DNA of 64,000 nucleotides. Origin: Sodalinema lacuna_A. Lineage in GTDB: Bacteria; Cyanobacteriota; Cyanobacteriia; Cyanobacteriales; Geitlerinemataceae. The notes below the pieces were generated by a model. That model saw nothing but the letters and a program-made list of their open reading frames with translations. It did no database searches and was not told the origin of the DNA. Of this stretch, positions 24,652 to 34,304 are shown one piece after another (within the stretch, counting starts at the first letter, position 1; every line of letters starts with the position of its first letter). The stretch spans positions 62,001-126,000 of the forward strand of contig FSSI02000005.1 of assembly GCA_900149785.2 (NCBI GenBank). The letters run 5' to 3'. Made by a program: the position numbers and the translations under genes.

Positions 24652-26109
24652 TCAAACCAGATCTTTCAACGAGACGGCCGCTTGATTCAGGCGTTGAGTT
24701 CCTTCTTTAACCTGAGTAATCCCCGTCGCCGTCTCTTGAGCCGCCACATTGAGAACCGTCATGGCTTCAATCACCTGTTCGACGGCATTCACCTGCTGTT
24801 TGAGGGTTAGGGTAATCTGTTGATTGCTCATGACCACCTGATTGATGCCTTCTCGGACTCCAGCAAAGGCGTGGGAGGTGTTCTGACTAACGTTCACCCC
24901 AGTTTCAACGCTTTTAGTCCCTTCATCGGTGACCATGACCGTCGTATTGATGGCATTTTGGATATCTTCGACGAGGGTGTTAATCTTCTCGGCGGATTTT
25001 TTGCTCTGATCGGCCAGTTTGCGGATTTCACTGGCGACCACTGAGAAGCCTTTACCATGTTCCCCCGCCCGCACGGCTTCTACAGCGGCATTGAGGGCTA
25101 ACATATTGGTTTGATTGGCTAAATCACTGACCAGGTTAGAAATGTTGCCAATTTGGTTGGTCTGCTCGCTCAGACGTAAAATCTGTTGGGCGATCGCCGA
25201 GACCCGATCTTTCAACGAATACATGGTTTCGAGGGTTTCCTCGACCGCGCGAGTGCCATTGTCAGCCTGGCTCAACACCTGATTGGCACTTCCCGTCGCC
25301 GACTCAGCCTGGTTCATCACCTGACGAGCCGAGGCCCCGAGTTCATCCATCGTGGTGGTGGTTTCGTTGACTGAGGCCGCTTGCTGACTGGCGGTCCGTT
25401 CTTGCTGTTCCATCGTCGCCGCAATTTCCATCGATGAACTGGCCACGGAACTGGCGGCTTCATTCATTTGTCGGGTAATGCGGCTAATCACCCACCAGCC
25501 CACGAAGGCCGATACCACTAGGGTCAATAGGGTTAAACTAATGGTCGAGTTAAGCAGGGCATTCAGAGACTCTTGCTGGGTTTCCTGACTCCCGAGGACT
25601 CTGGACTTCTCATATTCACTAAAGCTGGTGAACAGATCTTGAATGTCTTCAGCTTGAGCTCGGCCCTGTAGTTGCGTCCAACTCTCAATGGCTCCGTCGC
25701 GATCGCCCCCTTGAACTTGAAGGAAAATACTCCGGTGAGTTTCGATGAGTTGTTCGACCTTATCTACAATCTCTTGTAACTGCTCTTGTTCCTCACTGTC
25801 TCTCAATCGTTCCATCAGTAAGGGGATGTCTGTGTAGAAGTTTTGCCGAGCCTCGTTATAGCTATTGAGAGAGATGGCACTCGGTTCGAGTAAATAGCCT
25901 CGCAATGTCCGCGAGAGAACCTGAGTGTTTAACTCCAGGCGATCGACGATGGTATCATTACCGAGAAATTCTTCAACTTGATCGGCTTCTTGCTGTAACG
26001 TCCGGACACTGTTCCAGACGATGACAAACGAGAATAAGGAGAGTACAATAGGGACGGCGTACCCCCCGATGATCCATATCCGGATTCTTTGCTGTTTGAA
26101 TGAAATCAT
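24652..26109 (-). CDS. Methyl-accepting chemotaxis protein (4HB-type sensor)
   Basis: A 485-residue chemoreceptor. TM1 (about 9-31, IWIIGGYAVPIVLSLFSFVI) is followed by a helical periplasmic sensor (about 35-185) of four-helix-bundle type, with ELNTQVLSRTLRGYLLEPSA. TM2 (about 187-210, SLTLLTLVVSAFVGWWVIS) leads to a long cytoplasmic coiled coil. The signalling tip is conserved: NISNLVSDLANQTNMLALNA with AVEAVRAGEHGKGFSVVASE. It would relay signals to CheA for phototaxis or pilus motility, as PilJ-type receptors do in cyanobacteria. No che genes are adjacent. Its signalling tip closely resembles the receptor at 42491. Its stop lies 1 nt from the convergent DUF3153 stop. Confidence 0.93.
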   Translation of the reverse strand: MISFKQQRIRIWIIGGYAVPIVLSLFSFVIVWNSVRTLQQEADQVEEFLGNDTIVDRLELNTQVLSRTLRGYLLEPSAISLNSYNEARQNFYTDIPLLMERLRDSEEQEQLQEIVDKVEQLIETHRSIFLQVQGGDRDGAIESWTQLQGRAQAEDIQDLFTSFSEYEKSRVLGSQETQQESLNALLNSTISLTLLTLVVSAFVGWWVISRITRQMNEAASSVASSSMEIAATMEQQERTASQQAASVNETTTTMDELGASARQVMNQAESATGSANQVLSQADNGTRAVEETLETMYSLKDRVSAIAQQILRLSEQTNQIGNISNLVSDLANQTNMLALNAAVEAVRAGEHGKGFSVVASEIRKLADQSKKSAEKINTLVEDIQNAINTTVMVTDEGTKSVETGVNVSQNTSHAFAGVREGINQVVMSNQQITLTLKQQVNAVEQVIEAMTVLNVAAQETATGITQVKEGTQRLNQAAVSLKDLV

Positions 26110-26372
26110 CCTAGTTCACCTTACGTCCTGGTAGAGAGGGTACAGTAAATTGTGACACAATACGGAATTTATCTCATCAACTGATATAGAGTTCCGATTC
26201 TAGCAATTTTGACTCCCTGACTCCAGATTCAACACTGTTATCGTACATCTTTTTTCTGGAAATCTTCAATAAGTTAACTAAATTTAAAACGACAATCAAG
26301 CCTTCATTAAATCTATCTAAATGGTAAAAGTTAAAACAAGTTTATGGTGGTATAAATTCACAGATAGAGAAC

Positions 26373-27893
26373 TCATGTCTGGTTATGTCCGACTAGCCAA
26401 TAGGTTTTCATTGTCCCTTTCCCTTTAATGGGAATTAAACCACGCTCCTCAAACTCAAAATGATTTTGTAGGCGTAAATAGGTTGTTTCAGACACTTGAA
26501 TCCGACCCGGAAGTCCTGTAGATTCCATACGACTCGCCACATTCACGGTATCTCCCCAGAGGTCATAAATAAACTTCTTAATGCCGATGACCCCAGCCAC
26601 AACGGGTCCCGTATTCACGCCAATACGAATTTCTAAGGGAGAGTTCCCTGCGGGCTGAAAATCCGCCATCGCTTGTAACATATCTAATGCCATATTGGCA
26701 ACGGCTTCTGGGCTATCAGAACGAGGAATTGGCAGTCCTCCAGCCACCATGTAGGCATCACCAATCGTTTTGATTTTTTCTAACCCATGTTTGTCCGCTA
26801 AACGGTCAAAAACCGAAAAAATTTGATTGAGAATATCAACAACTTCAATCGGAGATATGTGGGATGAAAGAGTTGTAAAACCGACAATGTCAGCAAACAT
26901 GACCGTCGTATCATCAAAACGGTCGGCGATCGCACTTTCGAGTTGTTTGAGGCGATCGACAATGGCTTGGGGTAAAATATTCAGGAGTAAATGTTCTGAT
27001 TTTTGTTTCTCCGCCCTCAGGGCTTCTTCAGCGAGTTTACGTTTCGTGATATCTTCTAAAACCCCCAAAACGCCAATCACGTTCCCATGATCATCATGAA
27101 TAGGGAGCTTATTAATATCAAGCCAAACCGGACGCCCCTCAGCATCAAGTTTCTGTTTTTTAGCCGTAATATGCAGTTCCGGTGTATTGGTTTCAATAAT
27201 ACGCCGATCTTGTTCCCTAAATTTTTCAGCGATTTCCGTATCACCAAACATATCGTAGTCTGTTTTTCCGACCACCTCATCGGGAGACTCTAAGTAAGCG
27301 GCATTTGCCCAATTCTGATTACAACCCAAAAATACCAAATTCGTATCTTTCCAAAATACTTGTTGTGGGATATTATCTAGGATTAAGCGCAGATATTGTT
27401 CCTGCTGACGTAAGGAGTCTTCGGCTTGGATGCGATCGCGGATTTCCGCCTGAAGCCGAGCATTCTGGGCTTCGAGTTGTTCTTGCAACCGTTTCAACTT
27501 CAGTTGATTCTCAATCCGGGCAATCACCTCAGCCAACTGAAAGGGTTTTGTAATATAGTCCACACCGCCCGAAGCAAAGGCTTTAACCTTATCGATCACA
27601 TTATCCAACGCACTCACAAAAATAACCGGAATCCCGGCCGTCTCCGGTTCAGCCTTGAGGCGACGACAAACCTCAAAGCCGTCGATTTCCGGCATATTAA
27701 CATCTAACAGAATTAAATCCGGGTCAAGGTGTTGGGCGACCCCAACGACCTGCTTCCCCTCAGTCACACTGTGAATTTGATACCCTTTGCGCAACAGCAA
27801 ACGCGACAGCAAATCCAGATTTTCCACACGGTCATCGACAAGAAGCAGAGTTGCCATCCATGAGGTGTCACATGAGTCAGGTCGATCAATCAT
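26373..27893 (-). CDS. Response regulator-PAS-adenylate cyclase (class III)
   Basis: A 506-residue signalling protein. A receiver domain covers about 14-130 (ATLLLVDDRVENLD, phospho-acceptor Asp in LILLDVNMPEIDGFE, Lys in YITKPFQ). A short coiled coil leads to a PAS/PAC domain (about 165-290, LDNIPQQVFWKDTNLVFLGC, ending GVLGVLEDITKRK). A class III nucleotide cyclase follows (about 325-500). Metal Asp residues lie in VMFADIVGFT and IGDAYM. Lys in LEKIKTIGD and Asp in IYDLWGDTVN are the adenine-specifying pair, so it should make cAMP rather than cGMP. The second Met (27857, MATLLLVDD) is an equally plausible start. cAMP controls motility in cyanobacteria, and the neighbouring chemoreceptor fits such a role. 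Confidence 0.93.
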   Translation of the reverse strand: MIDRPDSCDTSWMATLLLVDDRVENLDLLSRLLLRKGYQIHSVTEGKQVVGVAQHLDPDLILLDVNMPEIDGFEVCRRLKAEPETAGIPVIFVSALDNVIDKVKAFASGGVDYITKPFQLAEVIARIENQLKLKRLQEQLEAQNARLQAEIRDRIQAEDSLRQQEQYLRLILDNIPQQVFWKDTNLVFLGCNQNWANAAYLESPDEVVGKTDYDMFGDTEIAEKFREQDRRIIETNTPELHITAKKQKLDAEGRPVWLDINKLPIHDDHGNVIGVLGVLEDITKRKLAEEALRAEKQKSEHLLLNILPQAIVDRLKQLESAIADRFDDTTVMFADIVGFTTLSSHISPIEVVDILNQIFSVFDRLADKHGLEKIKTIGDAYMVAGGLPIPRSDSPEAVANMALDMLQAMADFQPAGNSPLEIRIGVNTGPVVAGVIGIKKFIYDLWGDTVNVASRMESTGLPGRIQVSETTYLRLQNHFEFEERGLIPIKGKGTMKTYWLVGHNQT

Positions 27894-28194
27894 AGATTAC
27901 ACGTCAGTTGGGAAAGGGAGACACAAGGCAAGAGACCAGTCCAGAGGTCAGGTGTAAACTCGTCAGTGGTGTGTGCTGTTGAGAGAACAGAGAACACCAC
28001 AACAGACACAACAGGGGACGTGGCGCACCCGATAGAGTTCGGTGGGGGGGTGACATGGTTCTTTCTAGGGTAAAGGCCAGCTTGAAGAAGGAATCGTGCC
28101 AAAACACTGTTAGAGAATCCCTTTCTATGGCAATGTAAAACTAGACATGCCCATCAAAAGACTTCTGGCTACCGTAACCAGCTGCATCGGACTC

Positions 28195-29436
28195 ATGCAA
28201 ACATTGCCTACTCAATCCCCCAACGACGCCAGCAATGGCTCATCCCCAGACCTGGCCGCTGCCTTTGAGACCACCATTCGTCGCCGTAAAACTCGTCCTG
28301 TTCCCGTCGGTCGTGTCACCATTGGCGGTGGACATCCCGTGGTCGTTCAGTCGATGATTAACGAGGACACCATGGACGTAGATGGGTCTGTGGCAGGGAT
28401 TCGGCGGCTTCATGAAATTGGCTGCGAAATTGTTCGGGTCACAGTTCCAAGTATGGCCCATGCCAAAACCCTAGCCCAGATTAAACAGAAACTGCGGGAG
28501 ACCTATCAGGATGTTCCCCTAGTGGCTGACGTACACCACAACGGCATGAAAATTGCCCTGGAAGTGGCCAAACACGTGGATAAAGTCCGCATTAACCCTG
28601 GATTGTACGTGTTTGAGAAGCCCAAAAGCGATCGCAGCGAATACACCGACGAGGAATTTCAGGAGATTGGCGAGAAAATTCGCCAAACCCTCGAACCTCT
28701 GGTCATTTCCCTGCGAGACCAAAACAAGGCCATGCGGATTGGGGTCAATCATGGCTCCCTGGCCGAGCGAATGCTCTTTACCTATGGTGACACCCCTGAG
28801 GGAATGGTGGAGTCGGCCTTAGAGTTTATTAAAATTTGCGAGTCTCTGGATTTCTATAATCTGGTGATTTCCCTCAAAGCCTCTCGGGTTCCTGTGATGT
28901 TAGCCGCCTATCGTCTCATGGTTCACCGCATGGACGAGTTAGGGATGGACTATCCGTTACATTTGGGGGTCACCGAAGCCGGAGATGGTGAGTATGGCCG
29001 CATTAAGTCCACCGCCGGGATTGGAACCCTGTTGGCTGATGGAATTGGTGATACGCTGCGGGTGTCCCTCACGGAAGCCCCGGAAAAGGAAATCCCCGTT
29101 TGCTATAGCATTTTGCAAGCCTTGGGATTACGCAAAACGATGGTGGAGTATGTGGCCTGTCCTTCCTGCGGCCGGACTCTGTTTAACCTCGAAGATGTAC
29201 TACATGAAGTGCGTCAGGCCACTCAGCATCTGACGGGGTTAGATATTGCGGTCATGGGGTGTATTGTCAATGGCCCCGGTGAGATGGCTGATGCTGATTA
29301 TGGCTATGTGGGGAAACAGCCGGGCTTTATTTCCCTCTATCGGGGTCGTGAGGAAATTAAAAAAGTCCCCGAAGCCCAGGGTGTGGCGGAATTGATTAAC
29401 TTGATTAAAGCTGATGGCCGCTGGGTTGACCCCTAA
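28195..29436 (+). CDS. ispG: 4-hydroxy-3-methylbut-2-en-1-yl diphosphate synthase
   Basis: A ~413-residue IspG (GcpE), the [4Fe-4S] enzyme converting MEcPP to HMBPP in the MEP isoprenoid pathway (carotenoids, phytol, quinones). Motifs are TTIRRRKTRPVPVGRVTIGG, VVVQSMINEDTMDVDGSVAG, GCEIVRVTVPSMAHA and GVTEAGDGEYGRIKS. The Fe-S cysteines are in CPSCGRTLF (about 322-325) and VMGCIVNGPGEMADADYGYV (about 354). I prefer the ATG at 28195. An in-frame ATG at 28147 would add 16 residues, but cyanobacterial homologues start near MQTL. The length is typical of the single-TIM bacterial form. Confidence 0.96.
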   Translation: MQTLPTQSPNDASNGSSPDLAAAFETTIRRRKTRPVPVGRVTIGGGHPVVVQSMINEDTMDVDGSVAGIRRLHEIGCEIVRVTVPSMAHAKTLAQIKQKLRETYQDVPLVADVHHNGMKIALEVAKHVDKVRINPGLYVFEKPKSDRSEYTDEEFQEIGEKIRQTLEPLVISLRDQNKAMRIGVNHGSLAERMLFTYGDTPEGMVESALEFIKICESLDFYNLVISLKASRVPVMLAAYRLMVHRMDELGMDYPLHLGVTEAGDGEYGRIKSTAGIGTLLADGIGDTLRVSLTEAPEKEIPVCYSILQALGLRKTMVEYVACPSCGRTLFNLEDVLHEVRQATQHLTGLDIAVMGCIVNGPGEMADADYGYVGKQPGFISLYRGREEIKKVPEAQGVAELINLIKADGRWVDP

Positions 29437-29745
29437 GGGTCAAAGGTAGGGTCAAAGGTAGGGTCAAAGGTAGGGTCCAATCCAGAATCCCCAAATCCCA
29501 CATTGAGGGTTGGTGGTGCGGGAGAACCCGGTGTCTGCTGGATATGGGGATCTCGATACTGAGATCTCTGGTCCGCCGGGTTCTTCGTTTGAGGGATAAT
29601 TGAGACCCATCTGGGGGGAGGGGGACGGTTTTTGAGCAGGAGTGGGCTGGCGATCGCCAAAATTTGATTGTGTTACAGTAGGCCCAACAGCATCCAGACA
29701 TATCTTTTACATTTTTTCACACTCTTGAAGTTAAGGCAGATCGAC
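29437..29745. repeat. 12-bp tandem repeat and non-coding leader before the Ctp protease
   Basis: Three exact GGGTCAAAGGTA units (29437-29472) plus a partial one begin immediately after the ispG stop codon. The rest of this 309-bp interval has no recognisable gene and contains the leader of the Ctp protease gene. Confidence 0.8.
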
Positions 29746-31056
29746 ATGGCAACTCGTGGGTTGGTCGTTGGCGCAACCGTCGTCATGCTCAGCACAGTGA
29801 CGATTATTGGCGCCGGCATTCATCTAAAGGGACAGGCATTTTTCCAGGATAGTCCCAAAGAACTGGTAGATGAGGTTTGGCAAATTATTGATAAGAACTA
29901 CGTCGATGCGACCTTTAATCAGGTCGATTGGCGGGCGGTTCGCACGGAATATCTCGATCGCTCCTATGAGTCTGAAGAGATGGCCTATGATGCGATTCGA
30001 GAAATGCTCGAAAAACTCGAAGACCCCTATACGCGCTTCATGGACCCCGATGAGTTCCGGAGTATGCAGATTGATACCTCCGGTGAATTAACCGGGGTTG
30101 GGATTCAACTGTCTCAAGACCAAGAGACGGGACAATTAATTGTAATTTCTCCGATTGAAGAAACTCCGGCTTTTGAAGCTGGGATTCAATCTCAAGATAT
30201 CATCACGAAGATTGATGGGCAAAGTACGGAGGGAATGGATATTAATGAGGCGGTTAACCTGATTCGGGGTCGCATCGGTACGGAGGTTGTCCTCACAATT
30301 CGTCGGGGAGAACGAGAAATAGACTTTCCCATTACTCGCGATCGCATTGAAATTCACCCAGTTCGTCATAGTTTGAAGGACGACTTACCCGGAGGAGTCG
30401 GCTATATTCGTCTGACTCAATTTAGCCAATTAGCCGCCAATGAGATGCGCACGGCCATTCAAGAGTTAGACGATGAGGGGGTTGAAGGATTTATCTTAGA
30501 TCTGCGATCGAACCCCGGTGGACTATTACAGGCGAGTATCGAAATTGCCCGTATGTGGTACAACGAAGGGGATATTGTCTCGACGGTGAACCGCCAAGGG
30601 GTGGCCGAAGTGCAACGGGCCAACGGTCGCGCTTTGACGGATAAACCCCTAGTCGTCCTAATTGATGGTGGTTCAGCTAGTGCGAGTGAGATTCTTTCGG
30701 GGGCCTTGCGAGATAATGATCGCGCCACTCTCGTGGGAACGACTACCTTTGGTAAGGGGTTGGTTCAATCGGTGCGTCCGGTTGGGAATGGTTCGGGGTT
30801 AGCGGTGACCATTGCCCGTTATCTAACTCCTGACGGCCTTGATATTGATAAAGAGGGGATTCCTCCAGATGTTGAACAGGAGATTTCCGAAGAGGTGCGT
30901 GAGGAAATGCGTATGGACCGCACCCTGATTGGGAGTCAACAAGATCCTCAATATGTCCGGGCCTTGGAGGTGTTGCAACAACAGATTACGGCGACTCATG
31001 AGGAGGAACCGACTGAGGATGAGACAACCAGTCTTGTGCCAACATCCGCCCAGTAG
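29746..31056 (+). CDS. Carboxyl-terminal processing protease (S41 family, Ctp)
   Basis: A 436-residue S41 peptidase. A short N-terminal signal/anchor (GLVVGATVVMLSTVTIIGAG) is followed by a helical domain, a PDZ domain (about 90-175, GELTGVGIQLSQDQETGQL with SQDIITKIDGQSTEGMDINE) and the protease domain. The nucleophile Ser lies in IDGGSASASEILSGAL (about 310) and the general-base Lys in TTFGKGLVQS (about 336). Cyanobacterial Ctp proteins include CtpA, which matures D1 of photosystem II, and CtpB/CtpC; I cannot say which this is. The ATG at 29746 has AAGG about 9 nt upstream. The frame extends to 29668 without a plausible start. Confidence 0.93.
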   Translation: MATRGLVVGATVVMLSTVTIIGAGIHLKGQAFFQDSPKELVDEVWQIIDKNYVDATFNQVDWRAVRTEYLDRSYESEEMAYDAIREMLEKLEDPYTRFMDPDEFRSMQIDTSGELTGVGIQLSQDQETGQLIVISPIEETPAFEAGIQSQDIITKIDGQSTEGMDINEAVNLIRGRIGTEVVLTIRRGEREIDFPITRDRIEIHPVRHSLKDDLPGGVGYIRLTQFSQLAANEMRTAIQELDDEGVEGFILDLRSNPGGLLQASIEIARMWYNEGDIVSTVNRQGVAEVQRANGRALTDKPLVVLIDGGSASASEILSGALRDNDRATLVGTTTFGKGLVQSVRPVGNGSGLAVTIARYLTPDGLDIDKEGIPPDVEQEISEEVREEMRMDRTLIGSQQDPQYVRALEVLQQQITATHEEEPTEDETTSLVPTSAQ

Positions 31057-31082
31057 GGTTCAAGACGGGTTTTCCGTCGTCC

Positions 31083-32132
31083 CTAATAGATTCGTTGAAT
31101 ACGATGATCGCTGTCTAGGGTAACCACTAGGGCCGATTTGGCGGTAGGCACTAACAGTGGGGTGATAAAGAGTTCTGGATGTAAGGCTTTCCAGAAGTAT
31201 TCAACGAACTCTCGCACCTCTTCATCGGAAAGTCCGGCTTTCCCCTGGGCGATCGCCTCATGTTCGGCCTGAAGTCGCCAGCGTTGACTGAGGTGATAAT
31301 CGACGGGAGACAGGACCATGAGGCGATCGCAACAGTCCCACAGGGGCAAATACTCCTCTAAGCGGCGGTTACAATCGCGGGCGAAGGTTTTGTCGGCCTC
31401 GCTCGCGATCGGCGCCGGAGGGTCGTCAAAGCGACTCGGATCAACGGGGTCAACTCCCACAAACCAGCCTTCAAAGAGGATAATCTCGGCACCTTCGATG
31501 AGTTCCGGGTCCGTGCGATCGCCATCTCCAGCAAACGCCGACTTATCAAAGCGAGGAACACTCACCCTCGCCGCTCCCTGACGCAACTGCTGCAACACCT
31601 CCACTCCGAGATCCACATCATGGGTTCCTGGGGGACCGCGACGAATCAGCCGGGGATCTTCGGCTTTGAGTCGTTCTCGTTCAGCGTGGGATTTATAGAG
31701 GTCATCGAGAGACAGTCCGACGGTGCGATAGCCCAGATGCTCTAAAATTAGGGTCAAGCTGGTTGCTAAGGTCGTTTTCCCGGTTCCCTGCCCGCCTAAA
31801 ATCCCCTGCACGATGGGTCGAGGCGACTGTTGCCTCAAGGATGCCAATTGCAGGGCTAGAGGCAGCCAGAATCGCCAGAGAGTGGGCAGTATGGAACCAT
31901 TTTGAGCCTGGAGGGGGAGACGAGATCCGAGGCGATCGAGGACATCTCGCAACAGCAGCAGCCGTTGTTGAATCGGCTCAACTCCCTGCTCTCGTGTCAG
32001 TCCCAGGGCCTTGGCTCGTTCAGGCTCTCGCCACTCCCAGTCCATTAGGCTTGAACACAGGTCCATGTTTAGGGAGCCGCTGTCCTGAAGCTGGGTCAGC
32101 GCATGATGGAGTAGGCGGGTAAGATGACTCAT
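31083..32132 (-). CDS. D-glycerate 3-kinase (plant/cyanobacterial GLYK type)
   Basis: A 349-residue P-loop kinase that phosphorylates D-glycerate to 3-PGA, the last step of photorespiration. The Walker A is GILGGQGTGKTTLATSLTLI (about 109-128). The typical GLYK segments are VGLSLDDLYKSHAERERLKA, RRGPPGTHDVDLGVEVLQQL, VPRFDKSAFAGDGDR and ILFEGWFVGVDP, then WRLQAEHEAIAQGKAGLSDE near the C-terminus. An extra N-terminal ~90 residues are typical of cyanobacterial versions. It is the last of a minus-strand run that begins at efp; ycf20 ends 20 nt upstream. Confidence 0.88.
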   Translation of the reverse strand: MSHLTRLLHHALTQLQDSGSLNMDLCSSLMDWEWREPERAKALGLTREQGVEPIQQRLLLLRDVLDRLGSRLPLQAQNGSILPTLWRFWLPLALQLASLRQQSPRPIVQGILGGQGTGKTTLATSLTLILEHLGYRTVGLSLDDLYKSHAERERLKAEDPRLIRRGPPGTHDVDLGVEVLQQLRQGAARVSVPRFDKSAFAGDGDRTDPELIEGAEIILFEGWFVGVDPVDPSRFDDPPAPIASEADKTFARDCNRRLEEYLPLWDCCDRLMVLSPVDYHLSQRWRLQAEHEAIAQGKAGLSDEEVREFVEYFWKALHPELFITPLLVPTAKSALVVTLDSDHRIQRIY

Positions 32133-32152
32133 CGAAAACCTTGGCCGATGGC

Positions 32153-32479
32153 TTAAGAGCCTAGTTTAAAGGCTTCTACGAACAGACTATACACCAAACC
32201 CACTTTGGTCGCGCTGAGACTGTCAGAGAACAATGAAGATTGCCGTAGGCGACCATACACTAACCAATTGATGGCTTCGGTCAACAGTAACATTAATAAG
32301 GCGACTGTCATGTCTAAGAAGGCCTTTTGTCCGGCGACAGTCGAGATGGCGTTACCGAGAAAGTAGCCAAATAGGAAGCCAATAATGGTTAAGGAGGTAC
32401 GCCGCCAAGGGTTACGCGCCCAAGTGGTTAAACGGGCTAATAACACGTCGAACAGCCGATTTAGACGGGTATTTTGCAC
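32153..32479 (-). CDS. ycf20: Ycf20-like protein (DUF565)
   Basis: A 108-residue DUF565/Ycf20 membrane protein, conserved in cyanobacteria and plastids. It starts MQNTRLNRLFDVLLARLTTW and contains NPWRRTSLTIIGFLFGYFLG, VTAGQKAFLD-like and LMLLLTEAINWLVYG, giving two to three hydrophobic helices. In plants and algae Ycf20 relatives affect non-photochemical quenching, but the molecular role is unknown. It lies between the glycerate kinase and the cation antiporter on the same strand, spaced 20 and 55 nt. Confidence 0.88.
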   Translation of the reverse strand: MQNTRLNRLFDVLLARLTTWARNPWRRTSLTIIGFLFGYFLGNAISTVAGQKAFLDMTVALLMLLLTEAINWLVYGRLRQSSLFSDSLSATKVGLVYSLFVEAFKLGS

Positions 32480-32534
32480 AAGAGACTCCTCTCAACGCAG
32501 ACGAGTTACAGAGATGGTAGCTGATTATAATGAC

Positions 32535-33656
32535 TTAAACCAAATCAAAGATTTGGGCAATAAACCAAGCATAGAAAATCACAAACAGATATCCTTCCCA
32601 GCGGGTAATTTGTTTGTCTTGGACGACAAAGAACATCAAAATTGTGCCACAGAGCATTTCCAGTAACCCTTCAATTAGAGTGGTTTTGGGAATAATCAGT
32701 GTGCCAAAAAAGCGAGGAACCGCCATCACGACCAGGGCGTTAAAGATATTGGAGCCTAGGACATTTCCCACCGCAACATCATAGCTGCCCCGTTTGACGC
32801 AAACCAGGCTCACACTCAGTTCAGGAAGCGAGGTTCCCAAGGCTAAAACACTGACTGCGATAATTTCTTTCCCAATGTTGAGCAATTCTGACAACGCAAC
32901 GACCGATTCAACAGTGTATTTAGCCCCGAAGTAGATGAAGACAACACTAATGATTAATAGCAGCAAGGCTTTGAAGGGGAAAGCCTGCTTTTCAGAGGAG
33001 TTATCTGCCGAGGTATCTGCTGCTTGATTGGCCGATTGATCATCCTCGCTCGATGGATTGGATGCTGTTGATAGGGGAACTCCTTGAGGTTCGCCCGAAG
33101 GCTCTGAGACTTCTCCCTCAACCGCCGCCGCACCGACGGAGGCTTCAACTTGGGTTTCAAGGGGGTTTGTTACGGCTAAGGTCCCACTACCAATATCACC
33201 CTCTGAGGTGGTGGTGGTATAAACCAAATAGACACCATAGGCCAGCAGGCATAAAATGGCTTCCCCGATGGAATACTTGCCGGTAAAAAGCATCAAAGCT
33301 AAGAGAAACGAAGATCCGACAAAAAGAGGTAAATCAACGCTGGTTAAATCATATTTAAGATCCATTTTGCCGGCAACAATGGCAGCGACTCCAGTAATCA
33401 GAAAAATATTGGCGACATTAGACCCGATCACGTTACCGAAGACGATTTCCGATGATCCCTCCTGCACAGCGGTGATGGAAGACATCAATTCTGGGAGGGA
33501 TGTTCCGACCGAAACAATGGCAACCCCCACAATAAATGGGGACAGTCGTAGAAAAAATCCTAACGTTTCCGATGAGTCGATAAACCAGTCTGATGCCTTA
33601 ATTAGCACAAACAAACTCACCGCAAATATACCTAACCAAGTGAGTAATTCTAACAT
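32535..33656 (-). CDS. Calcium/sodium (CaCA family) cation antiporter
   Basis: A 373-residue YrbG/CAX-like antiporter with two inverted five-helix halves. Each carries the alpha-repeat signature: GVAIVSVGTSLPELMSSITA (first) and AVSVLALGTSLPELSVSLVC (second), each followed by GNVIGSN or GNVLGSN. An acidic/Ser-rich cytosolic loop of ~75 residues separates them (ASVGAAAVEGEVSEPSGEPQ and on). I use the ATG at 33656 (MLELLTWLGIFAVSL). The frame extends to 33746, adding another hydrophobic stretch that is not typical. An ArsR regulator sits 162 bp upstream on the same strand and could control it. Confidence 0.9.
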   Translation of the reverse strand: MLELLTWLGIFAVSLFVLIKASDWFIDSSETLGFFLRLSPFIVGVAIVSVGTSLPELMSSITAVQEGSSEIVFGNVIGSNVANIFLITGVAAIVAGKMDLKYDLTSVDLPLFVGSSFLLALMLFTGKYSIGEAILCLLAYGVYLVYTTTTSEGDIGSGTLAVTNPLETQVEASVGAAAVEGEVSEPSGEPQGVPLSTASNPSSEDDQSANQAADTSADNSSEKQAFPFKALLLLIISVVFIYFGAKYTVESVVALSELLNIGKEIIAVSVLALGTSLPELSVSLVCVKRGSYDVAVGNVLGSNIFNALVVMAVPRFFGTLIIPKTTLIEGLLEMLCGTILMFFVVQDKQITRWEGYLFVIFYAWFIAQIFDLV

Positions 33657-33818
33657 TTTAAAATTTAAAGGATCTCCAACCTTTAATATAACGCTAAAAT
33701 ACACCAAAATAGCGACGAGCGCTAAATTTGGCCAGACGCTCGCCATGAAGATTTATGAAGAAGCAGTTGCCTAAAGGGGTCTTAAAGAGAGTGAAACGTG
33801 CTAGGTTTGAGGGCCGCT

Positions 33819-34235
33819 TCAGGACGATGACTCGGCATCTGATTCCTGGGTTGAGGCCTGATTCCGTGGCTTGTTGGACACACTAAAGGCACGAAAATGT
33901 TGGGCTTGCTGTTCGATGCGGGCCGCGAGGCGATCGCAGACGAGATGACATAACTCAAAGGTGAGTTCATCCTCAACGCAATAGTACGCTGAGGTTCCTT
34001 CCGTGCGTCGGCTAAGGATACCGGCTTGTAGCATCACTTTTAGATGCTTAGAGACATTAGCCTGACTGGTTTTAGTGGCTTCAACCAGTTCCTGCACACA
34101 TCGCTCTTCATCGCGAAGCAGGTTGAGAATTTTCAGACGCATCGGTTCGCTGAGAATACTAAAATACTCAGCGACGTGTTTGGTAACTTCCTGGGGGATA
34201 GGCTGCTGCACAGGTTTAATCGGAGTGAACACCAA
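33819..34235 (-). CDS. ArsR/SmtB-family winged-helix regulator
   Basis: A 138-residue repressor-type protein with a canonical ArsR core: HVAEYFSILSEPMRLKILNL, then DEERCVQELVEATKTSQANV and SKHLKVMLQAGILSRRTEGT and YYCVEDELTFELCHLVCDRL. Cysteines occur in helix alpha-3 (ERCVQEL), after the wing (YYCVED) and in the last helix (CHLVC). They may bind thiophilic metal or sense redox, but the classical ArsR ELCVCDL pattern is incomplete (RCVQEL). A Ser/Asp-rich tail follows. It sits upstream of the CaCA antiporter and ycf20. Whether it regulates them is inference. Confidence 0.85.
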   Translation of the reverse strand: MVFTPIKPVQQPIPQEVTKHVAEYFSILSEPMRLKILNLLRDEERCVQELVEATKTSQANVSKHLKVMLQAGILSRRTEGTSAYYCVEDELTFELCHLVCDRLAARIEQQAQHFRAFSVSNKPRNQASTQESDAESSS

Positions 34236-34304
34236 CGGGGGAAACAGAGTTAGACTCCCGAGGGGGGAATCTCAAGAGACGAGAGTTAAGACAAAAGGTA
34301 AGAC

